Of a stretch of 64,000 nt of DNA, positions 42,088-53,646 are shown piece by piece (the first letter of the stretch is position 1; each line of letters opens with the position of its first letter). The position numbers and the translations under genes were made by a program. The notes beneath the pieces were generated by a model, which saw nothing but the letters and a program-made list of their open reading frames with translations, made no database searches and was not told the origin of the DNA. The stretch comes from Marinobacter sp. F3R08 (lineage in GTDB: Bacteria > Pseudomonadota > Gammaproteobacteria > Pseudomonadales > Oleiphilaceae): assembly GCF_018860425.1 (NCBI RefSeq), contig NZ_JAHKPI010000024.1, positions 1 through 64,000 of the forward strand. Reading direction: 5' to 3'.

Positions 42088-42804
42088 TCAGGAAACGTTA
42101 CCGGTAACCCGGACCCGCTTGCTGCCCGCCGCCACGGTTGCCGGCTCACGGGCTTTTCGGCGCTCTTCAAGGTGTTTGTCGATCCCGTTTTTAAGGGCGA
42201 TCAGCAAGCCCAGCCCGATGAAGGCGCCGGGAGGAAGAATCATGAACAGCATATCCGGATAATTATCGAACGGGCGAATTACCCAGTCCGCCGCTACGGG
42301 GCCAAGGAGCAGGTGCATGTCGACAAACAGAGTGCCTTGTCCGATGAGTTCCCGCAAACCGCCCAGAACGACCAGAACAATCAGGAAGCCGAGCCCCATC
42401 ATGGCGCCGTCCAGAAGGGCTGGACCGGGTGGGTTTCGTGAAGCGAAAGCATCGGCCCGGCCAAGAATCGCGCAGTTGGTTACGATCAGGGGAATGAAAA
42501 TTCCAAGGATCTGGTACAGCTCGTAGGTAAAGGCCTGCATCAGGAGTTCCGCGCAGGTTACAAACGACGCGATGATCATGACAAACGCAGGCAGGCGCAC
42601 GGACTCGCCAACGAAATTACGGATCAGCGATACCGCCAGATTGGAGCCCATTAACACCATCAATGTGGCCAGTCCCAGACCGATGGCGTTAACAACGGTG
42701 CTGGTCACCGCCAGAAGAGGGCAAAGCCCCAGTACCTGGACAAGGGCGGGGTTGTTGTCCCAGAGCCCGTCCCGGATGATTTCGCTGGAGGTTTTGGTTG
42801 CCAT
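42088..42804 (-). CDS. rnfE: Rnf electron transport complex subunit E
   Basis: A 238-residue integral membrane subunit of the Rnf (Rsx) ferredoxin:NAD oxidoreductase. About six hydrophobic helices are present, including [20 protein letters not shown], which is homologous to the RnfA motif with a conserved Cys, and [14 protein letters not shown]. It is the last rnf gene, two bases after rnfG. Confidence 0.96.
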   Translation of the reverse strand: MATKTSSEIIRDGLWDNNPALVQVLGLCPLLAVTSTVVNAIGLGLATLMVLMGSNLAVSLIRNFVGESVRLPAFVMIIASFVTCAELLMQAFTYELYQILGIFIPLIVTNCAILGRADAFASRNPPGPALLDGAMMGLGFLIVLVVLGGLRELIGQGTLFVDMHLLLGPVAADWVIRPFDNYPDMLFMILPPGAFIGLGLLIALKNGIDKHLEERRKAREPATVAAGSKRVRVTGNVS

Positions 42805-42806
42805 GA

Positions 42807-43508
42807 TCAGGAATGCTCCGTGTTGGACGATTCACCGGCAATCACTTCCGGGTTCAGAATTTTGTCTCTTAGCGATGGCGTCTCGTTGAGCTGTTCGCGG
42901 ATAACCTGGCGATGCTCCCGGAAATAGATCAGGGCTTTCTGCACAGCCTTGACCACAGCTCTCGGTGTGATGGTGGCTCCGGTAAACTGGTCAAATTCAC
43001 CGCCGTTCTTTTTGACGTTCCACGCCCGGTGCGGTGGCTCGCCCAGAGAACGACCATCAAAACTTTTGATCCAGTCCGATTTCCGGGTTTCGATACGATC
43101 TCCCAGCCCGGGTGTTTCTTTATGGCTGGTTACCCGGACGCCGAGAACGGTGCCTTGCATGTCCACACCGATCAGCAGGCTAATCCTTCCGGAGTAACCA
43201 TCAGGCGCCACGATCGGCATAATCATGCCAACGGGGCGCTCGTTCCGCCGGGCAACCCAGACCGTAAGCGGGCCGGGTTGGGCAAGGCGTTCGCTGGCGG
43301 GCAATTGCACGGTGTCCCTGAGCAAATCGTTGTCGTGTCGGCTTTGGGGGATAATCTCATACAGTGCCTGGGCTTCTGCGCGAGCCGCTTGCTCTTGTAT
43401 GCGTTCCTCGGTAGCTACCTGGGTTATAGCGATGGTGCCACCGGTGATCACGGCGAACAAGCCAAGCCCGATGGCACTGCGACGGATGGACGTTGCAACT
43501 GCAGTCAT
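42807..43508 (-). CDS. rnfG: Rnf electron transport complex subunit G
   Basis: A 233-residue subunit with one N-terminal membrane helix and a periplasmic FMN domain. The covalent flavin threonine lies in the [15 protein letters not shown] motif. It sits two bases before rnfE and two bases after rnfD in a packed operon. Confidence 0.96.
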   Translation of the reverse strand: MTAVATSIRRSAIGLGLFAVITGGTIAITQVATEERIQEQAARAEAQALYEIIPQSRHDNDLLRDTVQLPASERLAQPGPLTVWVARRNERPVGMIMPIVAPDGYSGRISLLIGVDMQGTVLGVRVTSHKETPGLGDRIETRKSDWIKSFDGRSLGEPPHRAWNVKKNGGEFDQFTGATITPRAVVKAVQKALIYFREHRQVIREQLNETPSLRDKILNPEVIAGESSNTEHS

Positions 43509-43510
43509 GA

Positions 43511-44560
43511 TTAGCCCTGACTCCCCGGGACACCGCGACGGGCCTTGTGATGACCGTATGTCCGCGGGGGAGTGTAGTGGTCGATAAAGGGTACGGCAAA
43601 GTTCATCAGCAGAACGCTGAATGCCACGGCATCGGGATAATTGCCCCAGGTGCGGATCAGGTAGATCAGGATGCCAATCCCCGCGCCATAAATCAGTTTA
43701 CCCTGATGGCTCGTAGCGGCAGAAACCGGATCGGTCGCAATAAAAAACGCTCCGAGCATGGTGCCGCCTGCGAGTATATGCAATGAGAGCGGCGTGTAGA
43801 GGTCGGCATTGCTGCCAAAGGCCAGGCTCATCACGATCAGGCCGCCGAGAAAGCCCGCCGGAATATGCCAGCTGATAATGCGCAGACCGATCAGCAACAG
43901 GCCGCCGGCCAGGAATGCCGCGTTGACCCACTCCCAGCCTCTGGCAACGTTGTTGCCAAACGTCGGGTGATTAAGCACCTCAGCAGCCGTATGTATGGTG
44001 ATCTTGTGCTTGTACTCGTCAAGCGGCGTTGCCATGGTCCAGCCGTCAAACGCCGTTTGCTGGCCGGAGGCAATGGTTGCCAGTGTCTCACTGAAGCCCG
44101 GTGCGCTATTCCAGAGCATGGCTGGTTCCGCCCAGTTGGTGGTCATGGCTACCGGAAACGACACCAGTACCAGTGCATAACCGACCATAGCCGGGTTGAA
44201 CGGGTTTGAACCCAGCCCACCATACAGTTGCTTGGCAACAACGATGGCGGAAATAACCGCCACTGCTGAGACCCACCAGGGCGCAAACTGTGGCAACGAC
44301 AGGCCCAGAAGCAGGCCGGTAACGGCGGCGGTATTGTCCCTGATGAAAAACAAAACGGGTTTCTTCCTCAGCCTGAGCAAGGCGGCCTCGGAGAGGATGG
44401 CCAGGGCCACGCAGAAGACGACGTTGATCAGGTTGCCCCAGCCGAAAAACAAGGTCTGTGCAAACAGGCCCGGCAAGGCAGCAATCAATACCCACAACAT
44501 CACACGGGATGTTGGCCGGGCATTGCGGGCGTGAGGGGATGACTGCTGAACAAATGCCAT
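43511..44560 (-). CDS. rnfD: Rnf electron transport complex subunit D
   Basis: A 349-residue membrane subunit, homologous to NqrB, with about nine or ten helices. The [10 protein letters not shown] stretch probably contains the flavin-bearing threonine, and [16 protein letters not shown] is a conserved family motif. Together with RnfG it carries electrons through the membrane domain of the complex. Confidence 0.95.
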   Translation of the reverse strand: MAFVQQSSPHARNARPTSRVMLWVLIAALPGLFAQTLFFGWGNLINVVFCVALAILSEAALLRLRKKPVLFFIRDNTAAVTGLLLGLSLPQFAPWWVSAVAVISAIVVAKQLYGGLGSNPFNPAMVGYALVLVSFPVAMTTNWAEPAMLWNSAPGFSETLATIASGQQTAFDGWTMATPLDEYKHKITIHTAAEVLNHPTFGNNVARGWEWVNAAFLAGGLLLIGLRIISWHIPAGFLGGLIVMSLAFGSNADLYTPLSLHILAGGTMLGAFFIATDPVSAATSHQGKLIYGAGIGILIYLIRTWGNYPDAVAFSVLLMNFAVPFIDHYTPPRTYGHHKARRGVPGSQG

Positions 44561-44581
44561 GGGTGTTGTGCCTGATGTCGT

Positions 44582-46411
44582 TTAGTGGGTGGACCGGGAT
44601 TCCGATGGTCGAGCGGCCGCCTTGTCCCTGGCTTCTGCCAGCAACGCCTCCGCCCGTTTTACCCGATCGTGGTTCTTGGCGACGGCCCGCTCCAGTTTTT
44701 CTACGTTGTCTGCCTGCTGGGCTTTGGCGTCATCGAGCATGCCCTGCATGGTGTCGAGTTTGGCCTGAGCCTGGCTTAGCTGTTTCTCCAGAGCCCCAAT
44801 GTCCGGTGTTTCCTCCGCCGGTGGTGCACTGGTGGCCGGTGACTGAGAGGCTTCGGCCTTTGCCTTTTTGCGGGCCAGAGCCTGCTCAACCAGTGCCGAC
44901 TTTGCGGCACGCTCGTCAACGGCCTCACCCTTGACTGCGGCTTTCTCTGCGTCAGCTTTTTTCTTGGCCTGGGCTTCCGCTGCGGCCTTCGCCCGCTCCT
45001 TGCGTCTCAGTTCTTTCTCTTGCTGTTCCCTCTCCAGGCGTGCCTGACGGGCTTCGAAACGTTCCCGGGCCCGGTCTGCCTTTAGCTGCTCTGCCTGTTG
45101 AGCGCGAATCTCCCCTTTGGCAAATCGATAGTACTGAACCAGGGGAATTGAGCTCGGGCAAACATAGGAACAGGCTCCGCACTCGATACAGTCAAACAGG
45201 TTCAGATGCTCCGCCTTTTCGAACTCGGCGGCCTTGGCATGCCAGAACAGTTGTTGCGGCAGCAGTTCCATAGGGCAGGCTTCAGCGCACTGGCCGCAGC
45301 GGATGCAGGGCTGTTCCGGTGGCGGTGCCGGTAATTCGGCGGCTGTTGCGGCAATAACACAGTTGGTGGTTTTAATGACAGGGACTGATTCTGTGGTCAG
45401 CGTATAGCCCATCATTGGTCCGCCAAGGACCAGGCGGCTGACCGCGTTCTGATCGACGCCGGCGTGTTCCAGCATATACTCAATCGGCGTGCCGATCAGT
45501 GTCTCAAAATTACCTGGATCCTGGAGGGCTTCACCCGTCATGGTAACCACCCGGGAAATCAGCGGTTTGCCTTCAAATACCGACTTTGCCACGGCGACGG
45601 CGGTTCCGATATTCTGGCACATAACCCCGATATCGGCTGGAATGCCCCCGCTAGGAACCTCCATGCCTGTGAGGATCTGGATCAACTGTTTTTCGCCGCC
45701 AGACGGGTACTTGGTAGGAATAACGACAATCTCGGTCTGCGTGCCCTCGGTTGCTCTTCGAAGGGCTGCAATCGCTTCGGGTTTATTGTCCTCAATGCCG
45801 ATCACGCAGCGTTCGGGCCGAAGAATCCAGGCCATGATTTTAAGGCCGGCAATGACATCGTCCGCCTTCTCCCGCATGGTCATGTCATCGGCCGTGATAT
45901 AGGGCTCGCATTCAGCGCCGTTGAGGATGAGGGTGCTTACCTTGCGATCCCGGGGCGGCTGGAGTTTGATGTTGGTGGGGAAACCGGCGCCACCCATACC
46001 GGAAATACCCGCATCGCGGATTATCCGAAGGATCTGATCACGCTCCAGGGAGCGATAGTCCTTGACTGGATTGAGCGCGCACCACTGATCCTGACCATCC
46101 GGCTTGAGAGTAATACACCGGTCGGCCATGCCTGAGGGGTGGGGGACCGGGTAGTCGGCAATACTCTCGATCACACCGGAGGTTGGTGCGTGAACCGGCA
46201 CCCCCATACCTGCTTTGATATCGGCAATCTTCTGTCCTTTCAAAACCCGTTCGCCGACTTCGACAAGAGGCTCTGCGGGCACGCCAATGTGCTGCTGCAA
46301 GGGCAGAATCAGAAGTTCCGGTATGCCGGCGTTGCGAACTGGCCGCGTCGTGGAGACCTCTTTGTGTCCCGGGGGATGGACGCCGCCGGAAAAATCCCAG
46401 AGTTGAGTCAT
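44582..46411 (-). CDS. rnfC: Rnf electron transport complex subunit C
   Basis: A 609-residue peripheral subunit that binds NADH and FMN. Two [4Fe-4S] sites are CIRCGQCAEACP and CIECGACSYVCP. After them comes a ~170-residue Ala/Lys/Glu-rich coiled-coil tail, a common gammaproteobacterial extension. The ATG at 46411 ([10 protein letters not shown]) shares its A with the rnfB stop (TGATG), so translation is coupled. The longer frame to 46513 only overlaps rnfB. Confidence 0.95.
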   Translation of the reverse strand: MTQLWDFSGGVHPPGHKEVSTTRPVRNAGIPELLILPLQQHIGVPAEPLVEVGERVLKGQKIADIKAGMGVPVHAPTSGVIESIADYPVPHPSGMADRCITLKPDGQDQWCALNPVKDYRSLERDQILRIIRDAGISGMGGAGFPTNIKLQPPRDRKVSTLILNGAECEPYITADDMTMREKADDVIAGLKIMAWILRPERCVIGIEDNKPEAIAALRRATEGTQTEIVVIPTKYPSGGEKQLIQILTGMEVPSGGIPADIGVMCQNIGTAVAVAKSVFEGKPLISRVVTMTGEALQDPGNFETLIGTPIEYMLEHAGVDQNAVSRLVLGGPMMGYTLTTESVPVIKTTNCVIAATAAELPAPPPEQPCIRCGQCAEACPMELLPQQLFWHAKAAEFEKAEHLNLFDCIECGACSYVCPSSIPLVQYYRFAKGEIRAQQAEQLKADRARERFEARQARLEREQQEKELRRKERAKAAAEAQAKKKADAEKAAVKGEAVDERAAKSALVEQALARKKAKAEASQSPATSAPPAEETPDIGALEKQLSQAQAKLDTMQGMLDDAKAQQADNVEKLERAVAKNHDRVKRAEALLAEARDKAAARPSESRSTH

Positions 46412-46989
46412 CAGGCGCTGGCTCCCTGGCGATCGGTGGCAATGAGTCCGGATTTGGGCGGTGTCCAGGTCCAGGTTCGAATATCCGGTTCCACCGTCAC
46501 CATGTCGATGCAATCCACCGGGCAGGGATCAACACACAGATCGCAACCTGTGCATTCGCTTTCAATCACGGTGTGCATGTGTTTAGCGGCGCCAAGAATC
46601 GCGTCCACAGGGCAGGCCTGGATGCACTTGGTGCAACCAATACACTCGTCTTCGCGAATCACCGCAACCCGTTTGACTTGCTCAACTCCGTGTTCAGCGT
46701 CCAGCGGCTCCGGTTCGACGTCCAGCAGGTCTGCCAGAGCTTTGATGGTGGACTCTCCGCCAGGCGGACATTTGTTGATGGGGCCGCCTTCGGCGATCGA
46801 GTCGGCGTAGGGGCGACAGCCGGGATAGCCACACTGGCCGCATTGGGTCTGGGGCAGAAGGGCGTCTATCTGATCGACCAGCGGGTTGCCCTCTACTTTG
46901 AATCGTTCGGCGGCAAAACCGAGCAGGCCGCCGAAGACAACGGCAAGGGCCAGAAGAACCACAACGGCAACAAGAACGCTTGTCCACAT
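46411..46989 (-). CDS. rnfB: Rnf electron transport complex subunit B
   Basis: A 192-residue ferredoxin-like subunit. An N-terminal membrane helix is followed by a Cys cluster (CGQCGYPGC) and two ferredoxin [4Fe-4S] motifs ([12 protein letters not shown] and [12 protein letters not shown]). It is the electron entry point from ferredoxin-type donors. Spacing to rnfA is 29 bases. Confidence 0.97.
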   Translation of the reverse strand: MWTSVLVAVVVLLALAVVFGGLLGFAAERFKVEGNPLVDQIDALLPQTQCGQCGYPGCRPYADSIAEGGPINKCPPGGESTIKALADLLDVEPEPLDAEHGVEQVKRVAVIREDECIGCTKCIQACPVDAILGAAKHMHTVIESECTGCDLCVDPCPVDCIDMVTVEPDIRTWTWTPPKSGLIATDRQGASA

Positions 46990-47018
46990 AACCTGTTACT
47001 CCTAATTCCGTCAGCCCG

Positions 47019-47600
47019 TTAAACGCTGACCAGGCCGCTAAAGCCCAGGAAAGCCAGAGCCATCAGCCCGGCTGTTACCAGGCCAATGGCAGCACCGCGA
47101 AAGGCAACCGGAACGTCGGCGACAGCGATGCGCTCGCGCATGGCGGCAAACAGCACCAGAACCATGGAGAAACCAGCAGCAGCGCCAAAACCGTATAAAA
47201 CAGACTCAACGAAGTTGTTGTTCCTGTTGATGTTGAGAAGAGCAACCCCGAGCACCGCGCAGTTGGTGGTGATCAGTGGCAGGAAAATACCCAACACCCG
47301 ATAGAGAAGCGGGCTGGTCTTGCGTACCACCATCTCAGTGAACTGAACGACCACAGCTATCACAAGGATAAAGGTGATGGTCCTGAGAAAGGCCAGATCC
47401 AGCGGCTCGAGGAGATAGGTATAGGCAAGGTAACTGCAGACCGATGCCAGGGTCAGCACGAAGGTTGTTGCCAGGGACATGCCCATGGCCGTCTCCAGCT
47501 TGCCGGAGACCCCCATGAACGGGCACAGGCCCAGGAACTGAACCAGTACAAAATTGTTCACCAGAATGGTGCTGACCAGAATCAGCAGATATTCGGTCAT
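47019..47600 (-). CDS. rnfA: Rnf electron transport complex subunit A
   Basis: A 193-residue integral membrane subunit with six helices. [18 protein letters not shown] and [13 protein letters not shown] hold the Cys residues that ligate the membrane iron-sulfur site shared with RnfE. It is the first gene of rnfABCDGE. In E. coli the Rsx complex also keeps SoxR reduced. It lies 32 bases after metG, so read-through from metG is possible. Confidence 0.97.
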   Translation of the reverse strand: MTEYLLILVSTILVNNFVLVQFLGLCPFMGVSGKLETAMGMSLATTFVLTLASVCSYLAYTYLLEPLDLAFLRTITFILVIAVVVQFTEMVVRKTSPLLYRVLGIFLPLITTNCAVLGVALLNINRNNNFVESVLYGFGAAAGFSMVLVLFAAMRERIAVADVPVAFRGAAIGLVTAGLMALAFLGFSGLVSV

Positions 47601-47632
47601 TTACCTTGCTCCATCGTACCGGCGAACGCGCC

Positions 47633-49663
47633 TTACATGACTCGCATGCCAGGCGTCGCGCCAGAGTCCGGGGACAGGATGAAGATATCCTCGCCGCCGG
47701 GGCCCGCTGCCAGAACCATGCCCTCGGACAGCCCGAACTTCATTTTACGGGGCTTGAGGTTGGCGACCATGACGGTCAGACGACCTTCAAGATCTTCCGG
47801 CTTGTAGGCTGACTTGATACCAGCAAACACGTTGCGCTCGCCATGCCCTACGTCAAGGGTGAGGCGAAGAAGTTTGTCGGCGCCTTCCACGTGTTCGGCT
47901 TTGACAATTTTAACGACACGAAGATCTACTTTCGCAAAATCGCCAAATTCTATTTCATCCGCGACAGGTTCAAGATTGGCCGCAGGTGCTGGCTTGCCGG
48001 TCGCCGCAGGCAGTTCTTCCTTGGAGGCGTCCAGCATTTTCTCGATCTGGGCCATATCGACCCGGCTCATCAGCGGCTTGAATTTGTTGATGGCGTGGTT
48101 TTCCAGGCGCTCGCTGCGATTGTTCCAGTCCAGCGTCGCATTCAGGAACGCCTCGGAGGCCTTGGCGGTTTCCGGAAGTACCGGCGCCAGGTAAGTCATC
48201 AGCAGATGGAACATGTTGATGGCGTTGGTACAGATGGCCTGAAGGTTCTCATCCTGGCCTTCCTGTTTGGCGATGACCCAGGGCTGCTCGTCGTTGACAT
48301 ACTGGTTGGCTATGTCTGCCAACTCCATGATCCGGCGCATTGCGCGGCCAAACTCACGGGCCTCGTAGAAGTCCTCGATCTGCTTCCCGGCTTCGATGAA
48401 TTCTTTCAGTTTGCCATGCTCGGTAACCTGACCGAGCTGACCATCGAAGCGCTTGGTGATGAAACCGGCACTGCGGCTGGCAATGTTGACCACCTTGCCC
48501 ACCAGATCCGAATTCACCCGGGCGGAAAAGTCTTCCAGGTTCAGGTCCATGTCATCCACGCTACCGGTCAGCTTGGCAGCAAAGTAATAGCGCAGGTATT
48601 CCGGGTTCAGATGATCCAGATAGGTCCGGGCCATGATAAAGGTGCCACGGGACTTGGACATTTTCTTGCCGTTGACGGTCACAAATCCGTGCGCCCAGAC
48701 GGCCGTTGGTGTGCGGAAACCGGCATCGTGCAGCATGGACGGCCAGAACAGCGCGTGGAAGTTGATGATGTCCTTGCCGATGAAGTGGTACACCTCAGCG
48801 GTGGAGTCGGCCTTCCAGAAATGCTCGAAATCGATGCCTTCCCGATTGCACAGGTTCTTGAAGCTGGCCAGGTAGCCAATAGGGGCATCCAGCCAGACGT
48901 AGAAGTATTTGCCCGGTGCGTCTGGAATCTCAAAACCGAAGTAAGGGGCATCACGACTGATATCCCACTCCTGCAGCCCGGCATCGAGCCACTCGGCCAG
49001 TTTGTTGGCTACCTGGGGCTGGAGTGTGCCGCTGCGAGTCCACTTGGTGAGGAAATCGGAAAAGTCGGGCAGTTTGAAGAAATAGTGCTCGGACTCTTTC
49101 TCGACAGGGGTGGCCCCGGAAACCGCAGACCGCGGATTGATCAGCTCGGCTGGCGTGTAGGTAGCGCCACAGGCTTCGCAGTTATCACCGTACTGATCCT
49201 CGGTTTTGCATTTCGGACAGGTGCCCTTGATAAACCGGTCCGCCAGGAACATGTTTTTTTCCGGGTCGTAGAACTGGGTAATCTTGCGCGTGGCAATGTG
49301 CCCGTTTTCCTGCAACTGGCGGTAGATGTATTCCGAGAACTGCTGGTTTTCTTCGGAGTGAGTGGTGTAGTAGTTGTCGAAGCGGATATGGAACCCGGCG
49401 AAGTCTTCCTGGTGCTCTTCCCGGATCCGGTCAATAAGCTGCTCCGAGGTTATACCTTCCCTCTCGGCCCGAAGCATAATTGCGGTACCGTGGGCATCAT
49501 CGGCGCAAACGTAGTAACAGTTCTGGCCACGCATTTTCTGGTAGCGCACCCAGATATCGGTCTGAATGTATTCCAGCAGATGTCCCAGATGGATAGGGCC
49601 GTTGGCGTATGGCAGGGCGCTGGTAACCAGAATATCGCGCTGTTGCTTACTCGCTTGCGTCAT
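47633..49663 (-). CDS. metG: methionyl-tRNA synthetase
   Basis: A 676-residue class I aminoacyl-tRNA synthetase. The HIGH-type motif is PIHLGHLLE, the KMSKS loop lies near residue 336, and a zinc knuckle (CPKC with CEAC) sits between them. The C-terminal EMAP/Trbp-like tRNA-binding domain begins around [12 protein letters not shown]. It is divergent from apbC, as in many gammaproteobacteria. Confidence 0.98.
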   Translation of the reverse strand: MTQASKQQRDILVTSALPYANGPIHLGHLLEYIQTDIWVRYQKMRGQNCYYVCADDAHGTAIMLRAEREGITSEQLIDRIREEHQEDFAGFHIRFDNYYTTHSEENQQFSEYIYRQLQENGHIATRKITQFYDPEKNMFLADRFIKGTCPKCKTEDQYGDNCEACGATYTPAELINPRSAVSGATPVEKESEHYFFKLPDFSDFLTKWTRSGTLQPQVANKLAEWLDAGLQEWDISRDAPYFGFEIPDAPGKYFYVWLDAPIGYLASFKNLCNREGIDFEHFWKADSTAEVYHFIGKDIINFHALFWPSMLHDAGFRTPTAVWAHGFVTVNGKKMSKSRGTFIMARTYLDHLNPEYLRYYFAAKLTGSVDDMDLNLEDFSARVNSDLVGKVVNIASRSAGFITKRFDGQLGQVTEHGKLKEFIEAGKQIEDFYEAREFGRAMRRIMELADIANQYVNDEQPWVIAKQEGQDENLQAICTNAINMFHLLMTYLAPVLPETAKASEAFLNATLDWNNRSERLENHAINKFKPLMSRVDMAQIEKMLDASKEELPAATGKPAPAANLEPVADEIEFGDFAKVDLRVVKIVKAEHVEGADKLLRLTLDVGHGERNVFAGIKSAYKPEDLEGRLTVMVANLKPRKMKFGLSEGMVLAAGPGGEDIFILSPDSGATPGMRVM

Positions 49664-49861
49664 GGTGATGTCCGAACCTTATGTTGATACGGGTTGGAAA
49701 GACTGAACGGGGTTCTGGCTGCCTTCGGAATTGAATGCGCCAGGTAATGACCCCATATGGTCAGAAACGGGCACAGATGATACCTTCCGAGCAGATAATT
49801 TTCACCCGAATCACCTGCTTCCGTGCTTAAAATCGAGCATGAGCTTATTCCGGAGAACCCG

Positions 49862-50962
49862 ATGACACAGATTTCAGAGCAGGCCTTGCGGGCGGCAGTT
49901 CGCGAGTACCGCGATCCGTACCTCAACAAGGACCTCTACGAGCTGGGTGCTGTAAAATCCCTGAATGCCGACGACAATGGAAACGTAACCCTTATGGTTG
50001 AGCTTCCGTATCCCTCGAAAGGCATTGCGGGCGCCCTGAAACAGTTGGTGGGCAACGCTTTGGAGAATGTCGAGGGTGTGGCGCGCGTCGACGTCCATGT
50101 CGGCCAGAAGGTTCACTCCTACAAGGTCCAGAAAGACCTGCCTTCGGTGCCTGGCGTGAAAAACATCATTGCCGTCGCGTCCGGCAAGGGTGGCGTTGGC
50201 AAATCCACCACCGCCGTCAACCTTGCCCTGGCGCTCCAGGCTGAGGGCGCCCGGGTCGGTATCCTTGACGCCGATATTTACGGCCCGAGTATCGGCATGA
50301 TGCTTGGTGTGCCCGAGGGCAAGCGCCCGGACACCCGTGAGAACAAATACTTTGTTCCCATGGATGCCCACGGCCTGCAGGCCAATTCCATGGCCTTCGT
50401 TGTTACAGAGAAAACCCCCATGGTTTGGCGCGGCCCCATGGTCAGCGGCGCCGTGATGCAATTGCTGCAACAGACCCTCTGGAACGAGCTCGATTACCTC
50501 ATCGTCGACATGCCTCCGGGTACCGGCGATATCCAGCTCACCCTGGCCCAGAAAGTCCCGGTCACGGGTGCCGTTATCGTCACGACACCCCAGGACATTG
50601 CGTTGCTGGACGGTAAAAAGGGCATAGAAATGTTCCGGAAGGTCGACATCCCTGTACTGGGTGTGGTCGAAAATATGAGTGTCCACATCTGCAGCAACTG
50701 CGGCCATGAAGAACCGCTTTTCGGCCATGGCGGCGGCGAAAGAATTGCCGAGGAATACGACACCACACTTCTCGGGCAATTACCGTTGCACATGACCATC
50801 CGCGAACAGACCGATGGCGGCACACCCTCGGTGATCGCTGAGCCGGACTCTGAAGTGGCCCGCCGTTATCGAGATATCGCCAGAAGGGTAGGGGCTGAAC
50901 TCTCGACCCGCGAGCGGAACCTTTCCGGTTCTATCTCAAGTGTTTCGGTGACGGAGCACTGA
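49862..50962 (+). CDS. apbC: iron-sulfur cluster carrier ATPase ApbC/Mrp
   Basis: A 366-residue P-loop scaffold or carrier for [4Fe-4S] assembly. The N-terminal MIP18/DUF59-like domain (RDPYLNKDLYELGAV) is followed by a deviant Walker A (GKGGVGKST) near residue 109 and the cluster-binding CSNC motif around residues 277-280. ATG 49862 has GGAG about eight bases upstream and is preferred over GTG 49823. Divergent from metG across a 198-base spacer. Confidence 0.95.
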   Translation: MTQISEQALRAAVREYRDPYLNKDLYELGAVKSLNADDNGNVTLMVELPYPSKGIAGALKQLVGNALENVEGVARVDVHVGQKVHSYKVQKDLPSVPGVKNIIAVASGKGGVGKSTTAVNLALALQAEGARVGILDADIYGPSIGMMLGVPEGKRPDTRENKYFVPMDAHGLQANSMAFVVTEKTPMVWRGPMVSGAVMQLLQQTLWNELDYLIVDMPPGTGDIQLTLAQKVPVTGAVIVTTPQDIALLDGKKGIEMFRKVDIPVLGVVENMSVHICSNCGHEEPLFGHGGGERIAEEYDTTLLGQLPLHMTIREQTDGGTPSVIAEPDSEVARRYRDIARRVGAELSTRERNLSGSISSVSVTEH

Positions 50963-51125
50963 AAACGGATTAAGGAGGCGAAGTCCCGGGTGGTCGATTC
51001 GCGGCTTTTCCTGTGACTGTAGCCTCCGCGCTAAACGAGATAAGTAAGCGGCTGAAGCTTCGACAGACCCTCAGCGAACAGGTAAACTACGCCCCAATTT
51101 TCCCAGTGAATACGAGACTTCGCCA

Positions 51126-51692
51126 ATGAGCATCAAATCCGACAAGTGGATTCGCCGGATGTCCGAACAACACGGCATGATCGAACCCTACGAAAGCGGG
51201 CAGGTTCGTGAAACCGAAAAAGGCCGCGTGATCTCCTACGGCACCTCCAGCTATGGCTACGACGTACGCTGCAGCAACGAATTCAAAATCTTCACCAACG
51301 TCCACTCCGCAACCGTGGATCCGAAGAATTTCGACGAAAACAGCTTCGTTAACTATACCGGCGACGTTTGTATCATTCCGCCGAACTCCTTTGCGCTGGC
51401 CCGCACGGTCGAGTATTTCCGTATCCCGCGAAGCGTCCTGACTATCTGCTTGGGCAAATCCACCTATGCCCGCTGTGGCATTATTGTCAACGTCACACCG
51501 CTTGAGCCGGAATGGGAAGGTCAGGTCACTCTGGAATTCTCCAATACCACCAACCTTCCGGCTAAAATCTACGCGAATGAAGGCGTTGCCCAGATGCTGT
51601 TTTTCGAATCCGATGAGATCTGCGAGACCAGCTACAAAGACCGGGGTGGCAAATATCTCGGCCAGACCGGCGTGACTCTGCCCAGAACATGA
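51126..51692 (+). CDS. dcd: dCTP deaminase
   Basis: A 188-residue trimeric enzyme converting dCTP to dUTP for dTMP synthesis. The active-site motif [28 protein letters not shown] and the closing [16 protein letters not shown] are typical. It overlaps the DUF416 gene by four bases. The 163-base spacer after apbC contains no recognised feature. Confidence 0.97.
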   Translation: MSIKSDKWIRRMSEQHGMIEPYESGQVRETEKGRVISYGTSSYGYDVRCSNEFKIFTNVHSATVDPKNFDENSFVNYTGDVCIIPPNSFALARTVEYFRIPRSVLTICLGKSTYARCGIIVNVTPLEPEWEGQVTLEFSNTTNLPAKIYANEGVAQMLFFESDEICETSYKDRGGKYLGQTGVTLPRT

Positions 51693-52288
51693 ACGCCAAT
51701 CAATTTCTGAAGGCCGTTTCACAACTGCAGGGCTGGCGCGAGTGCGCCTTTCTGCTTGCACTGGCTGAGCGCTCCTTTCCTAACTATGCTCTGTTTGCGG
51801 ACGCCATGGGGCTGAAAACCGGCGCGAAGATGCGCCAGCTTCTGGATCTGGGCTGGGAGTTGCTGCAGAAAGACGTTTCTGAATCCGCAATTCCGCAGCT
51901 GCTGGCAAAACTGGAGAGTCTGTCCCCCGACGTCGAAGCCTACGACGCCTACGGCGTTTATCCGGCGTTCGACTTCTGTCAGCTTCTGGAACAGGCCTTG
52001 TTGAATCGCCTGAATCCGGCCAAACACAGGGCCACGGACGCTTCACAGATGGCGACAGCGACGGTCATGAATTTTATAGAGCTGTCCGAGGGCGAGGAGC
52101 TTGATGAAGACGAGCTGGTTCGCCTGCTTGATCAGCATCCATTGATGAAAGAAGAAAAGACCTTCCAGCGGGATCTGGTCCTGGCCCTCAAGCGGCAACG
52201 CACGCCAACCGGCCAGTTTGTTGTTCGGTTGCAAGAGGATGCGGCCAATGAAGGCGTCAGCAACCTTGGTATTTCGCTCAACGAGTAA
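51689..52288 (+). CDS. YjaG/DUF416-family protein
   Basis: A 199-residue all-helical cytosolic protein of the DUF416 (YjaG) family, function unknown. The [21 protein letters not shown] opening and [18 protein letters not shown] stretch are characteristic. It overlaps dcd by four bases, which suggests co-translation. Confidence 0.85.
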   Translation: MNANQFLKAVSQLQGWRECAFLLALAERSFPNYALFADAMGLKTGAKMRQLLDLGWELLQKDVSESAIPQLLAKLESLSPDVEAYDAYGVYPAFDFCQLLEQALLNRLNPAKHRATDASQMATATVMNFIELSEGEELDEDELVRLLDQHPLMKEEKTFQRDLVLALKRQRTPTGQFVVRLQEDAANEGVSNLGISLNE

Positions 52289-52362
52289 AGCCAGGCGCCC
52301 GAACAGGTTACACTTTCGCCACTACCCGTTTCCATTACACCAGGTTAGATGGATTTTACCCC

Positions 52363-53646
52363 ATGAAACTCTCTGCTTTTGGCCGCAAGTTCACCGCTGA
52401 TGCCGGTATCACATCGCTCATGGATGATCTGGGAAATGCCATGGCATCCGGGGATGACATGATCATGATGGGGGGCGGGAATCCCGGCCATATTCCAGAA
52501 ATCCAGCAGCGGGTGCAGGAAATTCTGGGTGATATGAGCCGCAGTGAAGGTGATGTTCGCCGGCTGGTGGGGGTATACGATCCGCCCCAGGGTGAAAAAC
52601 AGTTCATTGCCTCGCTGGCTGAACTGCTTAACCGGGAGTACGGCTGGGGGCTGAAGCCCGAGAACATCGCCCTCACCAATGGCAGTCAGGCGGCATTTTT
52701 CATGCTGTTTAACATGTTTGGCGGCGATTACGGCGAGGGCCACCGAAAGCACATCCTGTTGCCGTTGGCTCCGGAGTATATCGGTTACGCCGACGCAGGC
52801 ATCGAGCCGGGCCTGTTCCGTGCAGTTCAGCCAGATATCTCGTTCACCGACGCTCATGAATTCAAATATCGGGTCGACTTTGATGCGGTCGAGGTGACAG
52901 GCGAGACGGGTGCTATTTGCGTGTCCCGGCCCACCAATCCGACGGGCAATGTCGTTACCGATGAGGAGCTGGCCCGACTGGAAGGGCTGGCCCGTGATCA
53001 TGATGTGCCTCTGATTGTCGATGGTGCCTACGGCACGCCGTTCCCAAGCCTGCTGTTTGTAGAGGCAACGCCAACCTGGAACGAACAGATTATCCTTTGC
53101 CTGAGCCTCTCCAAACTGGGGTTGCCGGCGGCGCGCACTGGTATCGTGATTGCATCAGAGCCGATCATCAAGGCGCTCTCTGGAATCAACGCAATCATGA
53201 ATCTGGCAACGGGCAGTTTTGGGGCCATGCTCGCGGAGCCGCTGGTTCGTTCTGGCGAAATTCTGTCATTGAGCAGGGATGTGGTGTGCCCCTTCTATAA
53301 AGCCAAGATGCAGCGGGCGGTGGCCGCTTTCCGGGAGGCTATGGGAGAAGACAGTTGCCGCTGGTATGTCCATAAGCCTGAGGGTGCGATGTTCCTTTGG
53401 CTGTGGTTTCCGGATCTGCCGATTTCCAGCCTGGAATTGTATCAACGGCTGAAAAACCGGGGCGTTCTGGTGGTGTCCGGGCACTATTTCTTCCCCGGAT
53501 TGCCCGAGGACGACTGGAGGCATCGGCAGGAGTGTCTGCGTGTCACCTATTCCCAGGACGATGACCGTGTTGCGGAAGGTCTTCGGATCATCGCTGATGA
53601 GGTCAAAGTGGTCTGGCGTGAGGCGGGACTAGCAATCAGCGATTGA
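52363..53646 (+). CDS. avtA: valine-pyruvate aminotransferase
   Basis: A 427-residue fold-type I PLP enzyme. AvtA exchanges amino groups between valine/alanine and the corresponding keto acids. The PLP lysine is K251 in SLSKLGLPAARTG, and MMGGGNPGHIPEIQ near the N-terminus is characteristic of AvtA. Its 3' end overlaps the convergent DUF3108 gene by 11 bases, with no terminator between. Confidence 0.92.
   Translation: MKLSAFGRKFTADAGITSLMDDLGNAMASGDDMIMMGGGNPGHIPEIQQRVQEILGDMSRSEGDVRRLVGVYDPPQGEKQFIASLAELLNREYGWGLKPENIALTNGSQAAFFMLFNMFGGDYGEGHRKHILLPLAPEYIGYADAGIEPGLFRAVQPDISFTDAHEFKYRVDFDAVEVTGETGAICVSRPTNPTGNVVTDEELARLEGLARDHDVPLIVDGAYGTPFPSLLFVEATPTWNEQIILCLSLSKLGLPAARTGIVIASEPIIKALSGINAIMNLATGSFGAMLAEPLVRSGEILSLSRDVVCPFYKAKMQRAVAAFREAMGEDSCRWYVHKPEGAMFLWLWFPDLPISSLELYQRLKNRGVLVVSGHYFFPGLPEDDWRHRQECLRVTYSQDDDRVAEGLRIIADEVKVVWREAGLAISD

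Noticed and set aside
47843-49687. 614-residue open frame on the plus strand across metG
   Set aside because: Antisense shadow of metG, whose motifs and C-terminal domain are all intact; no ribosome-binding site or family resemblance.
49748-49763. TGACC / GGTCA near-palindrome in the metG-apbC spacer
   Set aside because: Only 5-bp arms and not symmetric over its whole length; easily expected by chance.
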